Part shown: positions 11,745 through 20,477 of the stretch, one piece after another
How the letters are laid out: each line of letters starts with the position of its first letter
How positions within the stretch are numbered: the stretch's first letter is position 1
Origin: an uncultured Alphaproteobacteria bacterium
Lineage (GTDB): Bacteria > Pseudomonadota > Alphaproteobacteria > HIMB59 > GCA-002718135
Length of the DNA stretch: 64,000 nucleotides
Direction: 5' to 3'
Assembly: GCA_902620425.1 (NCBI GenBank)
Contig: CACNHX010000004.1
Span: 1-64,000, forward strand
The notes under the pieces: model-generated
Database searches by the model: none
Seen by the model: the letters and a program-made list of their open reading frames with translations, nothing else
Told to the model about the DNA's origin: nothing
Translations under genes and position numbers: made by a program

Positions 11745-12243
11745 AGATATTAATAATTATAACTCTGAAAAATTTATTGATTCTTTTAAAAATATTTATG
11801 AAGAATCTAAATTTATAACAGAACATGCTGATAAAAAGCGACCATTTAAAAATAAAAAAGAAATGATATTAATATTTTTAGAGTTGTTTGATAATTTAGA
11901 TGAAGAAACTAAAATAAATATAATTAAAAAGCATCCTGATCTAGCAGATAAAATAAAAATAAATAAAGGTTTGTCTGAATTATCTGATGAAGAACAAAGT
12001 AGATCTGGTTTAAAAGATTGTTCAGAACAAGAATTTAACTTATTTAAAGATTTAAATTCAAGATTTAAAAATAAATTTAATATCCCATTTATTTTTGCAG
12101 TTAGAAATAAAAATAAAAATGAAATTATAACAGAGTTTAAAAGTAGATTAGACAATAATGATTTAAACTTAGAAATAAAAACTTCAATTTCACAAGTAAA
12201 AGAAATTGCAAAATTAAGATTAACAGAATTAATTAATGAATAA
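11734..12243 (+). CDS. uraD: 2-oxo-4-hydroxy-4-carboxy-5-ureidoimidazoline (OHCU) decarboxylase
   Basis: HPDLADKIKI and QEFNLFKDLNSRFKNKFNIPFIFAVR motifs. Start moved from ORF-track 11659 to the ATG at 11734, which gives a typical N-terminus and an 11-nt overlap with puuE. Confidence 0.93.
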   Translation: MKIEDINNYNSEKFIDSFKNIYEESKFITEHADKKRPFKNKKEMILIFLELFDNLDEETKINIIKKHPDLADKIKINKGLSELSDEEQSRSGLKDCSEQEFNLFKDLNSRFKNKFNIPFIFAVRNKNKNEIITEFKSRLDNNDLNLEIKTSISQVKEIAKLRLTELINE

Positions 12244-13213
12244 GAAATACATTCAAAAAAATTATATAAACTTATGTAGTAAGGTTTTAGGTACAAAAAT
12301 TCATAGATTTTCTGATCAGTTTTTTGGATCAGCATCCAGATTGCTTAAAGAGGAACAGCCAATTTTTAAAGAAGGAGTTTACGATAAAAATGGGAAATGG
12401 ATGGATGGATGGGAAACAAGAAGAAAAAGAATTGAAGGAAATGATTATGTTACTATTAAATTAGGCCTTCCTGGTAAAATTAATTTTGCTGAAATAGACA
12501 CAAGCTATTTTAATGGCAATCAACCTGAATACGCAAGCATTGATGCTTGTTATTTTGAAAAAAATAAATTTAATTGGGTTAATATTTTATCAAAAAGGAA
12601 ACTACATCCAAATTATCTTCATGGTTTTAAAACTCAACAGAATAATAAAGTTTTTAACTTCATAAGATTGAACATCTATCCAGACGGAGGGGTTGCAAGA
12701 TTAAAATTATTAGGCAATCTAGATGTATCAAAATTAAAATTTCCAAATAAAAAATTTGATTTACTTAGCATCCTTAATGGTTCAAAAATTGTGGCATGTA
12801 GTGATGAACATTTTGGAAGGGCAGAAAATTTATTACTTCCATTTAAATCTAAAAATATGGGCAATGGTTGGGAAACTAAAAGAAGAAGAGGATCAGGATA
12901 TGACTGGGTTATAATTAAACTTGGCAAACCCGGTTTAATTGAAAAGTTTAATATTGAAACTCATTATTTTAAAGGTAATTATCCGTCTCATTGCTCAGTA
13001 CAAGGTCTTTATTCAATAAAAAATATAAATATAAGCAAATTAATAAATGAAAGCAAAAATTGGAAATTTTTAATAAAAAATAAAAATCTTCAACCTAATT
13101 CATCATTAAAAATTAATTCATCTAAACACATTAAAAAAATAAATTATTTGAAGTTAAATATTTATCCTGACGGTGGTATTTCACGGATCAGGGCAATTGG
13201 AAAGTTTTTGTGA
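12236..13213 (+). CDS. alc: allantoicase
   Basis: 325 aa; duplicated domain with repeated G..WETRRKR / GWETKRRRGSGYDWVIIKLG and IYPDGGVARLK / IYPDGGISRIR. Confidence 0.95.
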   Translation: MNKKYIQKNYINLCSKVLGTKIHRFSDQFFGSASRLLKEEQPIFKEGVYDKNGKWMDGWETRRKRIEGNDYVTIKLGLPGKINFAEIDTSYFNGNQPEYASIDACYFEKNKFNWVNILSKRKLHPNYLHGFKTQQNNKVFNFIRLNIYPDGGVARLKLLGNLDVSKLKFPNKKFDLLSILNGSKIVACSDEHFGRAENLLLPFKSKNMGNGWETKRRRGSGYDWVIIKLGKPGLIEKFNIETHYFKGNYPSHCSVQGLYSIKNINISKLINESKNWKFLIKNKNLQPNSSLKINSSKHIKKINYLKLNIYPDGGISRIRAIGKFL

Positions 13214-13704
13214 ACTATAAGATAAAGAATATTAGTAAAGAGAATTTCAAAAATTATGGTGATTTAATTACAACATCTAATAAAAATTATGAAAGTATTA
13301 ATAAAGATACAACCGATAGTTTTTTTGATTTAGCAAATATTCAAATAATTGGTGATGACAAAAGATCTCGATTAAATATTTTTCAGGCAAAGAAAAGAAA
13401 CTTTCCATTAAAAATTAACATGTTAGAAAATCACCCCTTTAGCTCTCAAGTATTTCTTCCGTTTAATGCTACAGGTTTTTTAGTTTTAGTTGCTCCAATA
13501 GGTAACAAACCTAAAATTGATTTAATTGAAATATTCAAAGTAAGTGGTGGTGATGGTATAAATTTTAATCCCAAAGTATGGCATTTTCCTCTAATATCTC
13601 TTGAGAATGAAAAATATATTACCATTGATAAAAAAGATGCGGATAATAATATTGAGATTTATAATTTTGAACAATCAGAAATATTTGAATTAAATTATGA
13701 GTGA
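13210..13704 (+). CDS. allA: ureidoglycolate lyase
   Basis: 164 aa; LNIFQAKKRNFPLKINMLENHPFSSQVFLP and INFNPKVWHFPL. Confidence 0.92.
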   Translation: MNYKIKNISKENFKNYGDLITTSNKNYESINKDTTDSFFDLANIQIIGDDKRSRLNIFQAKKRNFPLKINMLENHPFSSQVFLPFNATGFLVLVAPIGNKPKIDLIEIFKVSGGDGINFNPKVWHFPLISLENEKYITIDKKDADNNIEIYNFEQSEIFELNYE

Positions 13705-15202
13705 TACAATATTAAATATAGAAAATATTACAAAATCTTTTCCAAGAGTAATTGCAAATAAAAAGGTTACTTTTGATATTAAAAAAAATGCAGTTCATGC
13801 AATTTTAGGAGAAAATGGAGCAGGGAAATCTACGTTGGTAAAAATTCTATATGGTCTCTTAGAACCAGATGAAGGAAATATTAAATTAAATAATAAGGAT
13901 TTTAAAGTTAATTCCCCAGCAGAAGCAAGGAAACAAGGAATAGGAATGGTATTTCAGCATTTTTCTTTATTTGATTCTTTATCAGTAAAAGAAAATTTAA
14001 TTTTAGGAATAGATGAAAAGATGTCTTATTCAGATTTAGAAGATAAGCTAGAAAATATAAGCTCAAGATATAATCTTCCCTTAGATTTAGATGCTCCAAT
14101 TACTGCTTTATCAGCTGGAGAAAAGCAGCGTGTAGAAATTGTAAGAATTTTATTACAAGACCCTCAGATACTTATTATGGATGAGCCAACTTCAGTCTTA
14201 ACACCACAAGAAGTTGAAAGTTTATTTGTAACATTAAATGCACTCGTCAAAGAAGGTCGTACTATATTATATATCACTCATAAACTCGAAGAAGTAATAT
14301 CAATATGTGATACAGTTACTATAATGAGAAGTGGTGAAATTATAGACACTTCAAGTACTGCAAATCAAACTGCAAAAACACTTGCAACAAAAATGTTAGG
14401 ACAAAAATTAGATGACTTAAAAACTAATTATGAGCATATAAAAGACGAAGTTAACTTTGAAGTAAAAAATATTTCATGTGATTTTAATGATCCATTTTTA
14501 ACAGATCTTAAAAATATTTCTTTTCAAGTAAGAGTGGGTGAAATTTATGGCATTGCTGGGGTTGCAGGTAATGGACAATCAGAATTAATGGATATTTTAA
14601 CAGGAGAAAATATAAATATTAAATCTGGATCAATTACTTTTGATAATAAAAAAATTGAAAAGTATGGGCCACAAAAAAGAAGAGATTTATCTATTTCTTT
14701 TGTTCCGGAGAATAGATTGGGTCATAGTGCAGTACCTGAGTTAAGTTTGTCTGAAAATATTCTTTTGAGTCAATTTCCAAAAAATAATTTTATTAAAAAT
14801 GGCATAATATTGAAAAATAATGTTGATGATTTTGCTAATAATGTAATTAATGAATTTAAAGTTATTACTCCTGGTAATGATGCTAAAGCATCAAGCTTGT
14901 CCGGAGGAAATTTACAAAAATATGTCATTGGTAGAGAAATATCATCTAAGCCAAAAATATTAATTATTTCACATCCAACATGGGGGATAGATGCTGGCGC
15001 TGAGCATTCTATAAGAGAGTCTTTGATAGAATTATCTCAAAATGGAACGTCTATAATTGTTATTTCTCAAGATTTAGATGAGTTGATTGAAATTACTCAT
15101 AAAATATCTGTTATTTATGATGGAAATTTATCCAAACCTTTTAAAACTAGTGAAATAGAAATAGAAAAATTAGGATTATTGATGGGTGGAAAAAATGAAT
15201 AG
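13697..15202 (+). CDS. BMP-type ABC transporter, double ATP-binding subunit
   Basis: 501 aa; two ABC domains (GENGAGKSTLVK, LSAGEKQRVEIVRIL; SLSGGNLQKYVIGREI). Confidence 0.93.
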   Translation: MSDTILNIENITKSFPRVIANKKVTFDIKKNAVHAILGENGAGKSTLVKILYGLLEPDEGNIKLNNKDFKVNSPAEARKQGIGMVFQHFSLFDSLSVKENLILGIDEKMSYSDLEDKLENISSRYNLPLDLDAPITALSAGEKQRVEIVRILLQDPQILIMDEPTSVLTPQEVESLFVTLNALVKEGRTILYITHKLEEVISICDTVTIMRSGEIIDTSSTANQTAKTLATKMLGQKLDDLKTNYEHIKDEVNFEVKNISCDFNDPFLTDLKNISFQVRVGEIYGIAGVAGNGQSELMDILTGENINIKSGSITFDNKKIEKYGPQKRRDLSISFVPENRLGHSAVPELSLSENILLSQFPKNNFIKNGIILKNNVDDFANNVINEFKVITPGNDAKASSLSGGNLQKYVIGREISSKPKILIISHPTWGIDAGAEHSIRESLIELSQNGTSIIVISQDLDELIEITHKISVIYDGNLSKPFKTSEIEIEKLGLLMGGKNE

Positions 15203-16268
15203 TTTATTTCCATCAATAGTTTCTCGCTCACAGAGTTCGGGTTTAATGAATTTTTTTGTTCCTATAATATCAATAGTTTTAACTTTAATTACAGGTTCAA
15301 TTATTTTTGTTCTTCTTGGTTTTGATCCAGTTTATGCATTATATACATTTTTTATTTCACCTATTTCTTCAACCTACGGTATTTCTGAATTGTTTGTAAA
15401 AGCAACTCCTTTAGCTTTAATTGCAATTGGTCTCTCATATTGTTTTAAGAATAATATTTATAATATTGGAGCTGAAGGACAACTTACCATGGGTGCAATT
15501 TTTGGTGGAGGTATTGGAATATTATTTCATGATACAAATGCTTTCTGGTTGTTGCCATTAATGATTTTTGTAGGAGCAATTGGAGGAGCATTGTGGGGTT
15601 TAATACCTGCTATTTTAAAAACAAAATTTAATACAAATGAAATTTTAACAAGTTTAATGTTAGTTTATGTTGCTTTATTTATTTTAGATTATTTAGTAGT
15701 GGGACCTTGGAAAGATCCATTTGGTTATAGTTTTCCTAAATCAAGACCATTTAGTGAATCTGGAAGAATGCCTCTATTATTTGATGGTTTGAGAGTGCAC
15801 TTTGGACTAATTATAACGTTATTTTTAATTTTTGTATCTTGGTTTATATTTTCAAAAACTATTTTTGGCTTCCAATTAAAAGTATCCGGTTACAGCCCCA
15901 AAGCTGCTAGATATGCTGGTTTTAATCAAACAACTTTAGTTTTTTTTGCTTTTGCAATTTGTGGCGCTTTTGCAGGTATTGCAGGTTTAGCTGAAGTATC
16001 TGGCCCAATTGGATTATTATATAGAGATATTTCTCCAAATTATGGATTTACTGCAATTATTGTTGCTTTTTTAGGTAGACTTCACCCAATTGGTATTATT
16101 TTTGCTTCTTTAGTTATCGCTCTTACTTATCTTGGTGCTGAAGATGCACAATTGTTTTTACAAATACCTTCAGCGGTAGGTTTTATATTTCAGGGTTTGG
16201 TTTTATTTTATTTATTAGGTGCGGAATTACTAATTAACTATAAATTAACTTACAAAAAATTATTATGA
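15186..16268 (+). CDS. BMP-type ABC transporter permease 1
   Basis: 360 aa hydrophobic protein; NNIYNIGAEGQLTMGAIFGGGIG; GTG start at 15186 or ATG at 15195. Confidence 0.92.
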   Translation: MEKMNSLFPSIVSRSQSSGLMNFFVPIISIVLTLITGSIIFVLLGFDPVYALYTFFISPISSTYGISELFVKATPLALIAIGLSYCFKNNIYNIGAEGQLTMGAIFGGGIGILFHDTNAFWLLPLMIFVGAIGGALWGLIPAILKTKFNTNEILTSLMLVYVALFILDYLVVGPWKDPFGYSFPKSRPFSESGRMPLLFDGLRVHFGLIITLFLIFVSWFIFSKTIFGFQLKVSGYSPKAARYAGFNQTTLVFFAFAICGAFAGIAGLAEVSGPIGLLYRDISPNYGFTAIIVAFLGRLHPIGIIFASLVIALTYLGAEDAQLFLQIPSAVGFIFQGLVLFYLLGAELLINYKLTYKKLL

Positions 16269-17134
16269 ATTTAGATTTAATACTTGGAATATTACAAATT
16301 GTTTTAATTGCAACAACACCTCTAGTTTTTGCTGGTATAGGTGAGTTAGTTACAGAAAAATCTGGAGTATTAAATTTAGGTGTAGAAGGAATGATGTTGG
16401 TAGGAGCAGTGTCCGCTTTTATTATCTTAGTAATTACCGGAAGTTATTTTTTAGCTTTTTTTGTATCTATATTATCTGGAATTATCATGTCTGGTTTATT
16501 TGCTTTTCTTGTTCTATTTTTAATGTCAAATCAAATTGCTACAGGATTAGCATTAACTATTTTTGGAATAGGTCTTAGTTCGATGCTTGGCAAACAATAT
16601 ATTGGAACACCAATCGATGGTCTGTCACCATGGTTTTTTGTTATATTTTCTTTCTTAATTGTTTTTTTGGTTAGTTATTTTTTTTATAAAACTAAAGCTG
16701 GTTTGATTTTAAGAGCAGTAGGGGAATCCCATAATTCTGCACATGCTTTAGGATATAGCGTTATTAAAATTAGATTTTTATCAATTTTATTTGGAGGTTC
16801 TATGTGTGCTCTTGCAGGATCATATATTTCAATTTGTTATGCTCCAATGTGGCAAGAAGGTATGACAGCTGGACGTGGATGGATAGCTTTAGCATTGGTT
16901 GTATTTGCAACTTGGAAACCAGAAAGAGTACTTATTGGAGCTTATATATTTGGAGGTGTTACTATTCTTCAAATGAATCTTCAGGCTTTAGGTTTAAGAT
17001 TTCCTGGTCAATTTTTCAGTATGGCTCCATATGTTGCAACTATTATAGTTTTAGTATTAATTTCTAGTAATAAATTAAGAATAAAACTTAGTGCACCAGC
17101 TTCATTAACTATTCCTTTTTATAGAGGCAGATAA
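16265..17134 (+). CDS. BMP-type ABC transporter permease 2
   Basis: 289 aa; GELVTEKSGVLNLGVEGMMLVGAVSAF signature of this permease family. Confidence 0.92.
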   Translation: MNLDLILGILQIVLIATTPLVFAGIGELVTEKSGVLNLGVEGMMLVGAVSAFIILVITGSYFLAFFVSILSGIIMSGLFAFLVLFLMSNQIATGLALTIFGIGLSSMLGKQYIGTPIDGLSPWFFVIFSFLIVFLVSYFFYKTKAGLILRAVGESHNSAHALGYSVIKIRFLSILFGGSMCALAGSYISICYAPMWQEGMTAGRGWIALALVVFATWKPERVLIGAYIFGGVTILQMNLQALGLRFPGQFFSMAPYVATIIVLVLISSNKLRIKLSAPASLTIPFYRGR

Positions 17135-17187
17135 ATATCCACTTCTTTTTTTCTATAATCATATAGATTTATTGATCAAACCTATTT

Positions 17188-17206
17188 CTATATATTAAGT
17201 ATATAG
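17188..17206. promoter_or_regulatory. perfect inverted repeat CTATATA-N5-TATATAG upstream of the BMP binding-protein gene
   Basis: Read directly: ctatata ttaag tatatag in the 106-bp intergenic region; function unknown. Confidence 0.35.
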
Positions 17207-17240
17207 TTGAGTAATCGTTATATTAGCAGGTGAGGTTAAA

Positions 17241-18308
17241 ATGATTAGAATAATAACTTTTTTATCTACTTTTTTGGTATTTGCATTTGGTTCAGCATAT
17301 GCAGACCCTAAAAAAGTTGGATTTATATACATAGGTCCTCCAGGTGATCATGGTTGGACATATATGCATGATGTAGGTAGAAAATATATGGAGAGTCAAC
17401 TTGGTGACTCTATTACTACTACTTATCTTGAAAATATTCCTGAAAACGCAGATGCTGTGAGAGCAATCCGAAAACTAGCAGACTCAGGGCATGATTTAAT
17501 ATTTACAACGTCTTTCAACTATATGGATCAGACACATGAAGTAGCTAAGGATTTTCCTGATATAAAATTTGAACATGCTACTGGGTATATCCAAGCGGAT
17601 AACGTTGCTACGTATTCAGCTAGATTTTACGAAGGTAGAATGATTGAAGGGCATATTGCTGGCCATATGACTGAAACAAATACTATTGGTTATATAGCTT
17701 CATTCCCTATTCCTGAAGTTGTAAGAGGAATTAATGCATTTTATTTAGCAGCTTCAAAAGTAAATCCAGATATCAAAATGAAAATTATTTGGGTATTTAC
17801 TTGGTACGACCCAGGTAAAGAAGCTGATGCAGCTAATACATTAATTAATCAAGGAGCTGACATAATTGTTCAGCATACTGATACGTATGCTCCTTGCCAA
17901 GCTGCTCAAAAAGCTGGTGTTTATGCATTTGGTCAAGCTTCAAACCAAGAAGAATTTTGTCCTGATGCACATTTAACTTCAATTGAAGATATTTGGGGCC
18001 CTTACTATGCTGAAAGAGCAAAAGCTGTTGTGGACGGCACTTGGTCTTCTGGTGATACTTGGGATGGTATGGATAAAGGTATGGTTGTAATGTCACCATA
18101 TAATACTAAACTTATGCCAGCAAGTTTAATTCAAGAAGCAGTAAATATGGAAGTTGGAATTAAAGATGGAACTATCCATCCTTTCACGGGTCCAATTTAC
18201 AATCAAGCTGGTGAGCTTGTGGTTCCTGAAGGTGAAGTAGCGCCTGATGGAATGTTACTTGGAATGAACTTTTATGTTCAAGGTATTGACGGCGAAGTAC
18301 CACAATAA
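17241..18308 (+). CDS. BMP family ABC transporter substrate-binding protein
   Basis: 355 aa with signal peptide (MIRIITFLSTFLVFAFGSAYA); KKVGFIYIGPPGDHGWTYMHDVGRKYME, typical of BmpA/Med family. Confidence 0.95.
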   Translation: MIRIITFLSTFLVFAFGSAYADPKKVGFIYIGPPGDHGWTYMHDVGRKYMESQLGDSITTTYLENIPENADAVRAIRKLADSGHDLIFTTSFNYMDQTHEVAKDFPDIKFEHATGYIQADNVATYSARFYEGRMIEGHIAGHMTETNTIGYIASFPIPEVVRGINAFYLAASKVNPDIKMKIIWVFTWYDPGKEADAANTLINQGADIIVQHTDTYAPCQAAQKAGVYAFGQASNQEEFCPDAHLTSIEDIWGPYYAERAKAVVDGTWSSGDTWDGMDKGMVVMSPYNTKLMPASLIQEAVNMEVGIKDGTIHPFTGPIYNQAGELVVPEGEVAPDGMLLGMNFYVQGIDGEVPQ

Positions 18309-18324
18309 TTAAAATTCTTATAAC

Positions 18325-18347
18325 CCTCTCTCTTTTAAAGGGAGAGG
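18325..18347 (+). terminator. hairpin downstream of BMP binding-protein gene
   Basis: CCTCTCTCTTTTAAAGGGAGAGG folds into a 9-10 bp stem (one T-G wobble) with a 3-5 nt loop, followed by TTTAATTCTT; 16 nt after the stop codon. Confidence 0.6.
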
Positions 18348-18375
18348 TTTAATTCTTAATTTCAAAGGAAGATTT

Positions 18376-18879
18376 ATGTCTGATTTACACATTAGTTGGG
18401 ACGAATATAGAAGTAAAACAGAAGATTTAGCTAAACAAATTCATAAGGATGGATGGCAATTTAATCAGGTTGTATGCATTGCAAAAGGAGGTATGAGAGT
18501 AGGGGATGTAATGGCAAGAATATTTGATGTTCCTTTAGCAATTCTTTCTGTTGAATCATATAAAGGTGAGGGGGTAAAAAATAAAAGAGGTGCAATCACA
18601 TTTTCTAGAGATTTAGCAAAAACAAGCCCTAACATTGGATCAAAAGTTTTAATAGTAGATGATTTGGCAGATTCAGGAATTACTCTTAAAAAAAGTATTG
18701 ATTGGTTAAATCATACTTATGGTTTTTATATTGATGAACCAATAAGAACTGGAGTTTTGTTTTATAAATCAGTATCCTCGTTTAAACCAAATTACTATGT
18801 TGATTATTTAGAAGATTCTCCTTGGATACATATGCCTTATGAGGTTTATGAAACTATGAAACCAGAAGAACTTGGTTAA
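18376..18879 (+). CDS. purine phosphoribosyltransferase (xanthine/guanine PRTase-like)
   Basis: 167 aa; PRPP-binding motif VLIVDDLADSGITLKKS; IAKGGMRVGDVMAR. Confidence 0.85.
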   Translation: MSDLHISWDEYRSKTEDLAKQIHKDGWQFNQVVCIAKGGMRVGDVMARIFDVPLAILSVESYKGEGVKNKRGAITFSRDLAKTSPNIGSKVLIVDDLADSGITLKKSIDWLNHTYGFYIDEPIRTGVLFYKSVSSFKPNYYVDYLEDSPWIHMPYEVYETMKPEELG

Positions 18880-19553
18880 AAAATTGAAGTAATTTCTTCA
18901 AAAGTTTTCTTTTGTTTTGCAAACTTTGGAACTTTTACATCTTTATCTGGTCGTCCAACAATAAGTAAAACAAATGGTTTTTCATTAGTAGGTCTTTTCA
19001 AAATTTTATTAAGAAATGTCATTGGGCTTGGTGTGTGTGTTAACATTGCTAAGCCAGAAAAATGTAAACAAGTAATTAATATACCAGTAGCTATACCGAC
19101 AGACTCTTTTACATAATAATTTTTTATTTTCTTATTTTTTGAAACTGAAAATTTTTTCTCAAATATAGCTATTAAATAAGGTGCATTTTCAATAAATTTT
19201 TTATTTTCATCAGTTCCTAAAGGAGTTAATGCATCTAACCATTCTTTAGGAGCTTTGTACTTATAAAAATTTTCTTCTTCTTTTTCTGCTTCTATTCTAA
19301 TCTTCTTTTTTACGTTTTTATTTTTTATTACTACAAAATGCCAAGGTTGAAGATTTGCTCCACTTGGAGCTGATCCTGCAGATAAGATTGCATTTTTTAT
19401 AATATTTATATCGATTTTATCTTTTGAAAATTCACGTATGCTTCTTCTTTCTTTAATTTTATTATAAAATTTTTTTGAATTAATCTTCATTTCTTTGATA
19501 GTTTGATTTGAAAATTTTAAATCTTCAGCTATGTATTTTTTAACTTTATGCAT
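18876..19553 (-). CDS. nitroreductase family protein
   Basis: RRSIREFSKDKI, SAPSGANLQPWHFVVIKN; start uncertain (an internal Met, 21 codons in, precedes the conserved region). Confidence 0.88.
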   Translation of the reverse strand: MHKVKKYIAEDLKFSNQTIKEMKINSKKFYNKIKERRSIREFSKDKIDINIIKNAILSAGSAPSGANLQPWHFVVIKNKNVKKKIRIEAEKEEENFYKYKAPKEWLDALTPLGTDENKKFIENAPYLIAIFEKKFSVSKNKKIKNYYVKESVGIATGILITCLHFSGLAMLTHTPSPMTFLNKILKRPTNEKPFVLLIVGRPDKDVKVPKFAKQKKTFEEITSIF

Positions 19554-19736
19554 TGGTTAGTTATTATTATTGGGATACTATTAATTTCTCTATCAATTAG
19601 TAATCCTCTATACAAACTAATTATAAAAAAACGAATAAGATTTAATCTTTTTATTGAAATCCTGCTCAGGATAATAATGTTTTTAGTTAGTGTAATGATT
19701 ATTTTTCTAGGTTTGTACTTAGAGAGTATTTCTTAG
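19548..19736 (+). CDS. small hypothetical membrane protein
   Basis: 62 aa with two hydrophobic segments between two opposing genes. Confidence 0.5.
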   Translation: MHWLVIIIGILLISLSISNPLYKLIIKKRIRFNLFIEILLRIIMFLVSVMIIFLGLYLESIS

Positions 19737-20065
19737 TATCTTCTAATATTTCTGTCAATTAAAGCAGCCCATGCGTCTATTCCACCAAGTACATTAACAC
19801 AATGATTATAACCTTGTGCTTTAAGCCATTTACATACAGCCTGGCTTCTTGTTCCGGTATGACACATTACAAAAATATTTTTTTTCTTATCTAATTCGGT
19901 GTATCTTTTAGCGATCTCTGAAAGTTTCATGTGTATTGTACCTTTAATATGGGCATGATCTCTCTCAGTATCTTCTCTTACATCTATAATTTGAATTTTT
20001 TTGTCATCTTGCTTTAACTCATTTAATTGATGAACTGTAATTTCACTGCTACTGTAAAGATCCAT
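19733..20065 (-). CDS. rhodanese-like sulfurtransferase
   Basis: 110 aa; IQIIDVREDTERDHAHIKGTIHMKL and active-site loop MCHTGTRS. Confidence 0.9.
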   Translation of the reverse strand: MDLYSSSEITVHQLNELKQDDKKIQIIDVREDTERDHAHIKGTIHMKLSEIAKRYTELDKKKNIFVMCHTGTRSQAVCKWLKAQGYNHCVNVLGGIDAWAALIDRNIRRY

Positions 20066-20174
20066 TAGATTATCTTATTATAAATAACATTAGATTTCTA
20101 CTATTTTAAATAAAATTAATTTTAAAAATTAAATTTGTTATTTCTAAGTTTTTCATGTAAGAGCGCATATTATT

Positions 20175-20474
20175 ATGACGAAGAAAATAACTTTTTCAGC
20201 TTTTGGTAGAGATTCATATTATCACAGAGATTGGTTCAAAAAAAATGGTTTCAAATTTGATAGAAGTTCTAGAAAATGGATTGTTGAGAATTTACCAATA
20301 GATAATGCTGAAGAATTCGCTAGTTATTGTAGAAAATACGGCCTAACATTTGAGCGTTCTGATAGAATGATTACAGAGTTTGATTATGCGGATTATCTTT
20401 GGGATGGAAGAAGAGATGATTTTATGAAACCATCTGAAAAAATTGAAATTCCACAACCAAAAAATAAAATCTAA
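20175..20474 (+). CDS. hypothetical protein
   Basis: 99 aa; RDWFKKNGFKFDRSSRKWIVENLP; no confident family. Confidence 0.55.
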   Translation: MTKKITFSAFGRDSYYHRDWFKKNGFKFDRSSRKWIVENLPIDNAEEFASYCRKYGLTFERSDRMITEFDYADYLWDGRRDDFMKPSEKIEIPQPKNKI

Positions 20475-20477
20475 TTT

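Noticed and set aside
11796-12335. Antisense ORF of 179 aa (minus strand)
   Set aside because: Lies antisense to uraD/alc, which have clear family motifs; composition typical of a reverse-strand artefact in AT-rich DNA.
17845-18099. Antisense 84-aa ORF, plus similar short ORFs (3535..3720, 8528..8728, 12676..12927, 13908..14099, 25398..25631, 32603..32830, 34899..35186, 61912..62145, 62822..63046)
   Set aside because: All sit inside well-supported genes on the other strand or in another frame and show no recognisable domain.
20066-20174. AT-rich inverted stretch TTAATTTTAAAAATTAAATTT in the rhodanese/hypothetical gap
   Set aside because: Pure A/T self-complementarity is expected by chance at this composition; no GC stem or defined spacing.
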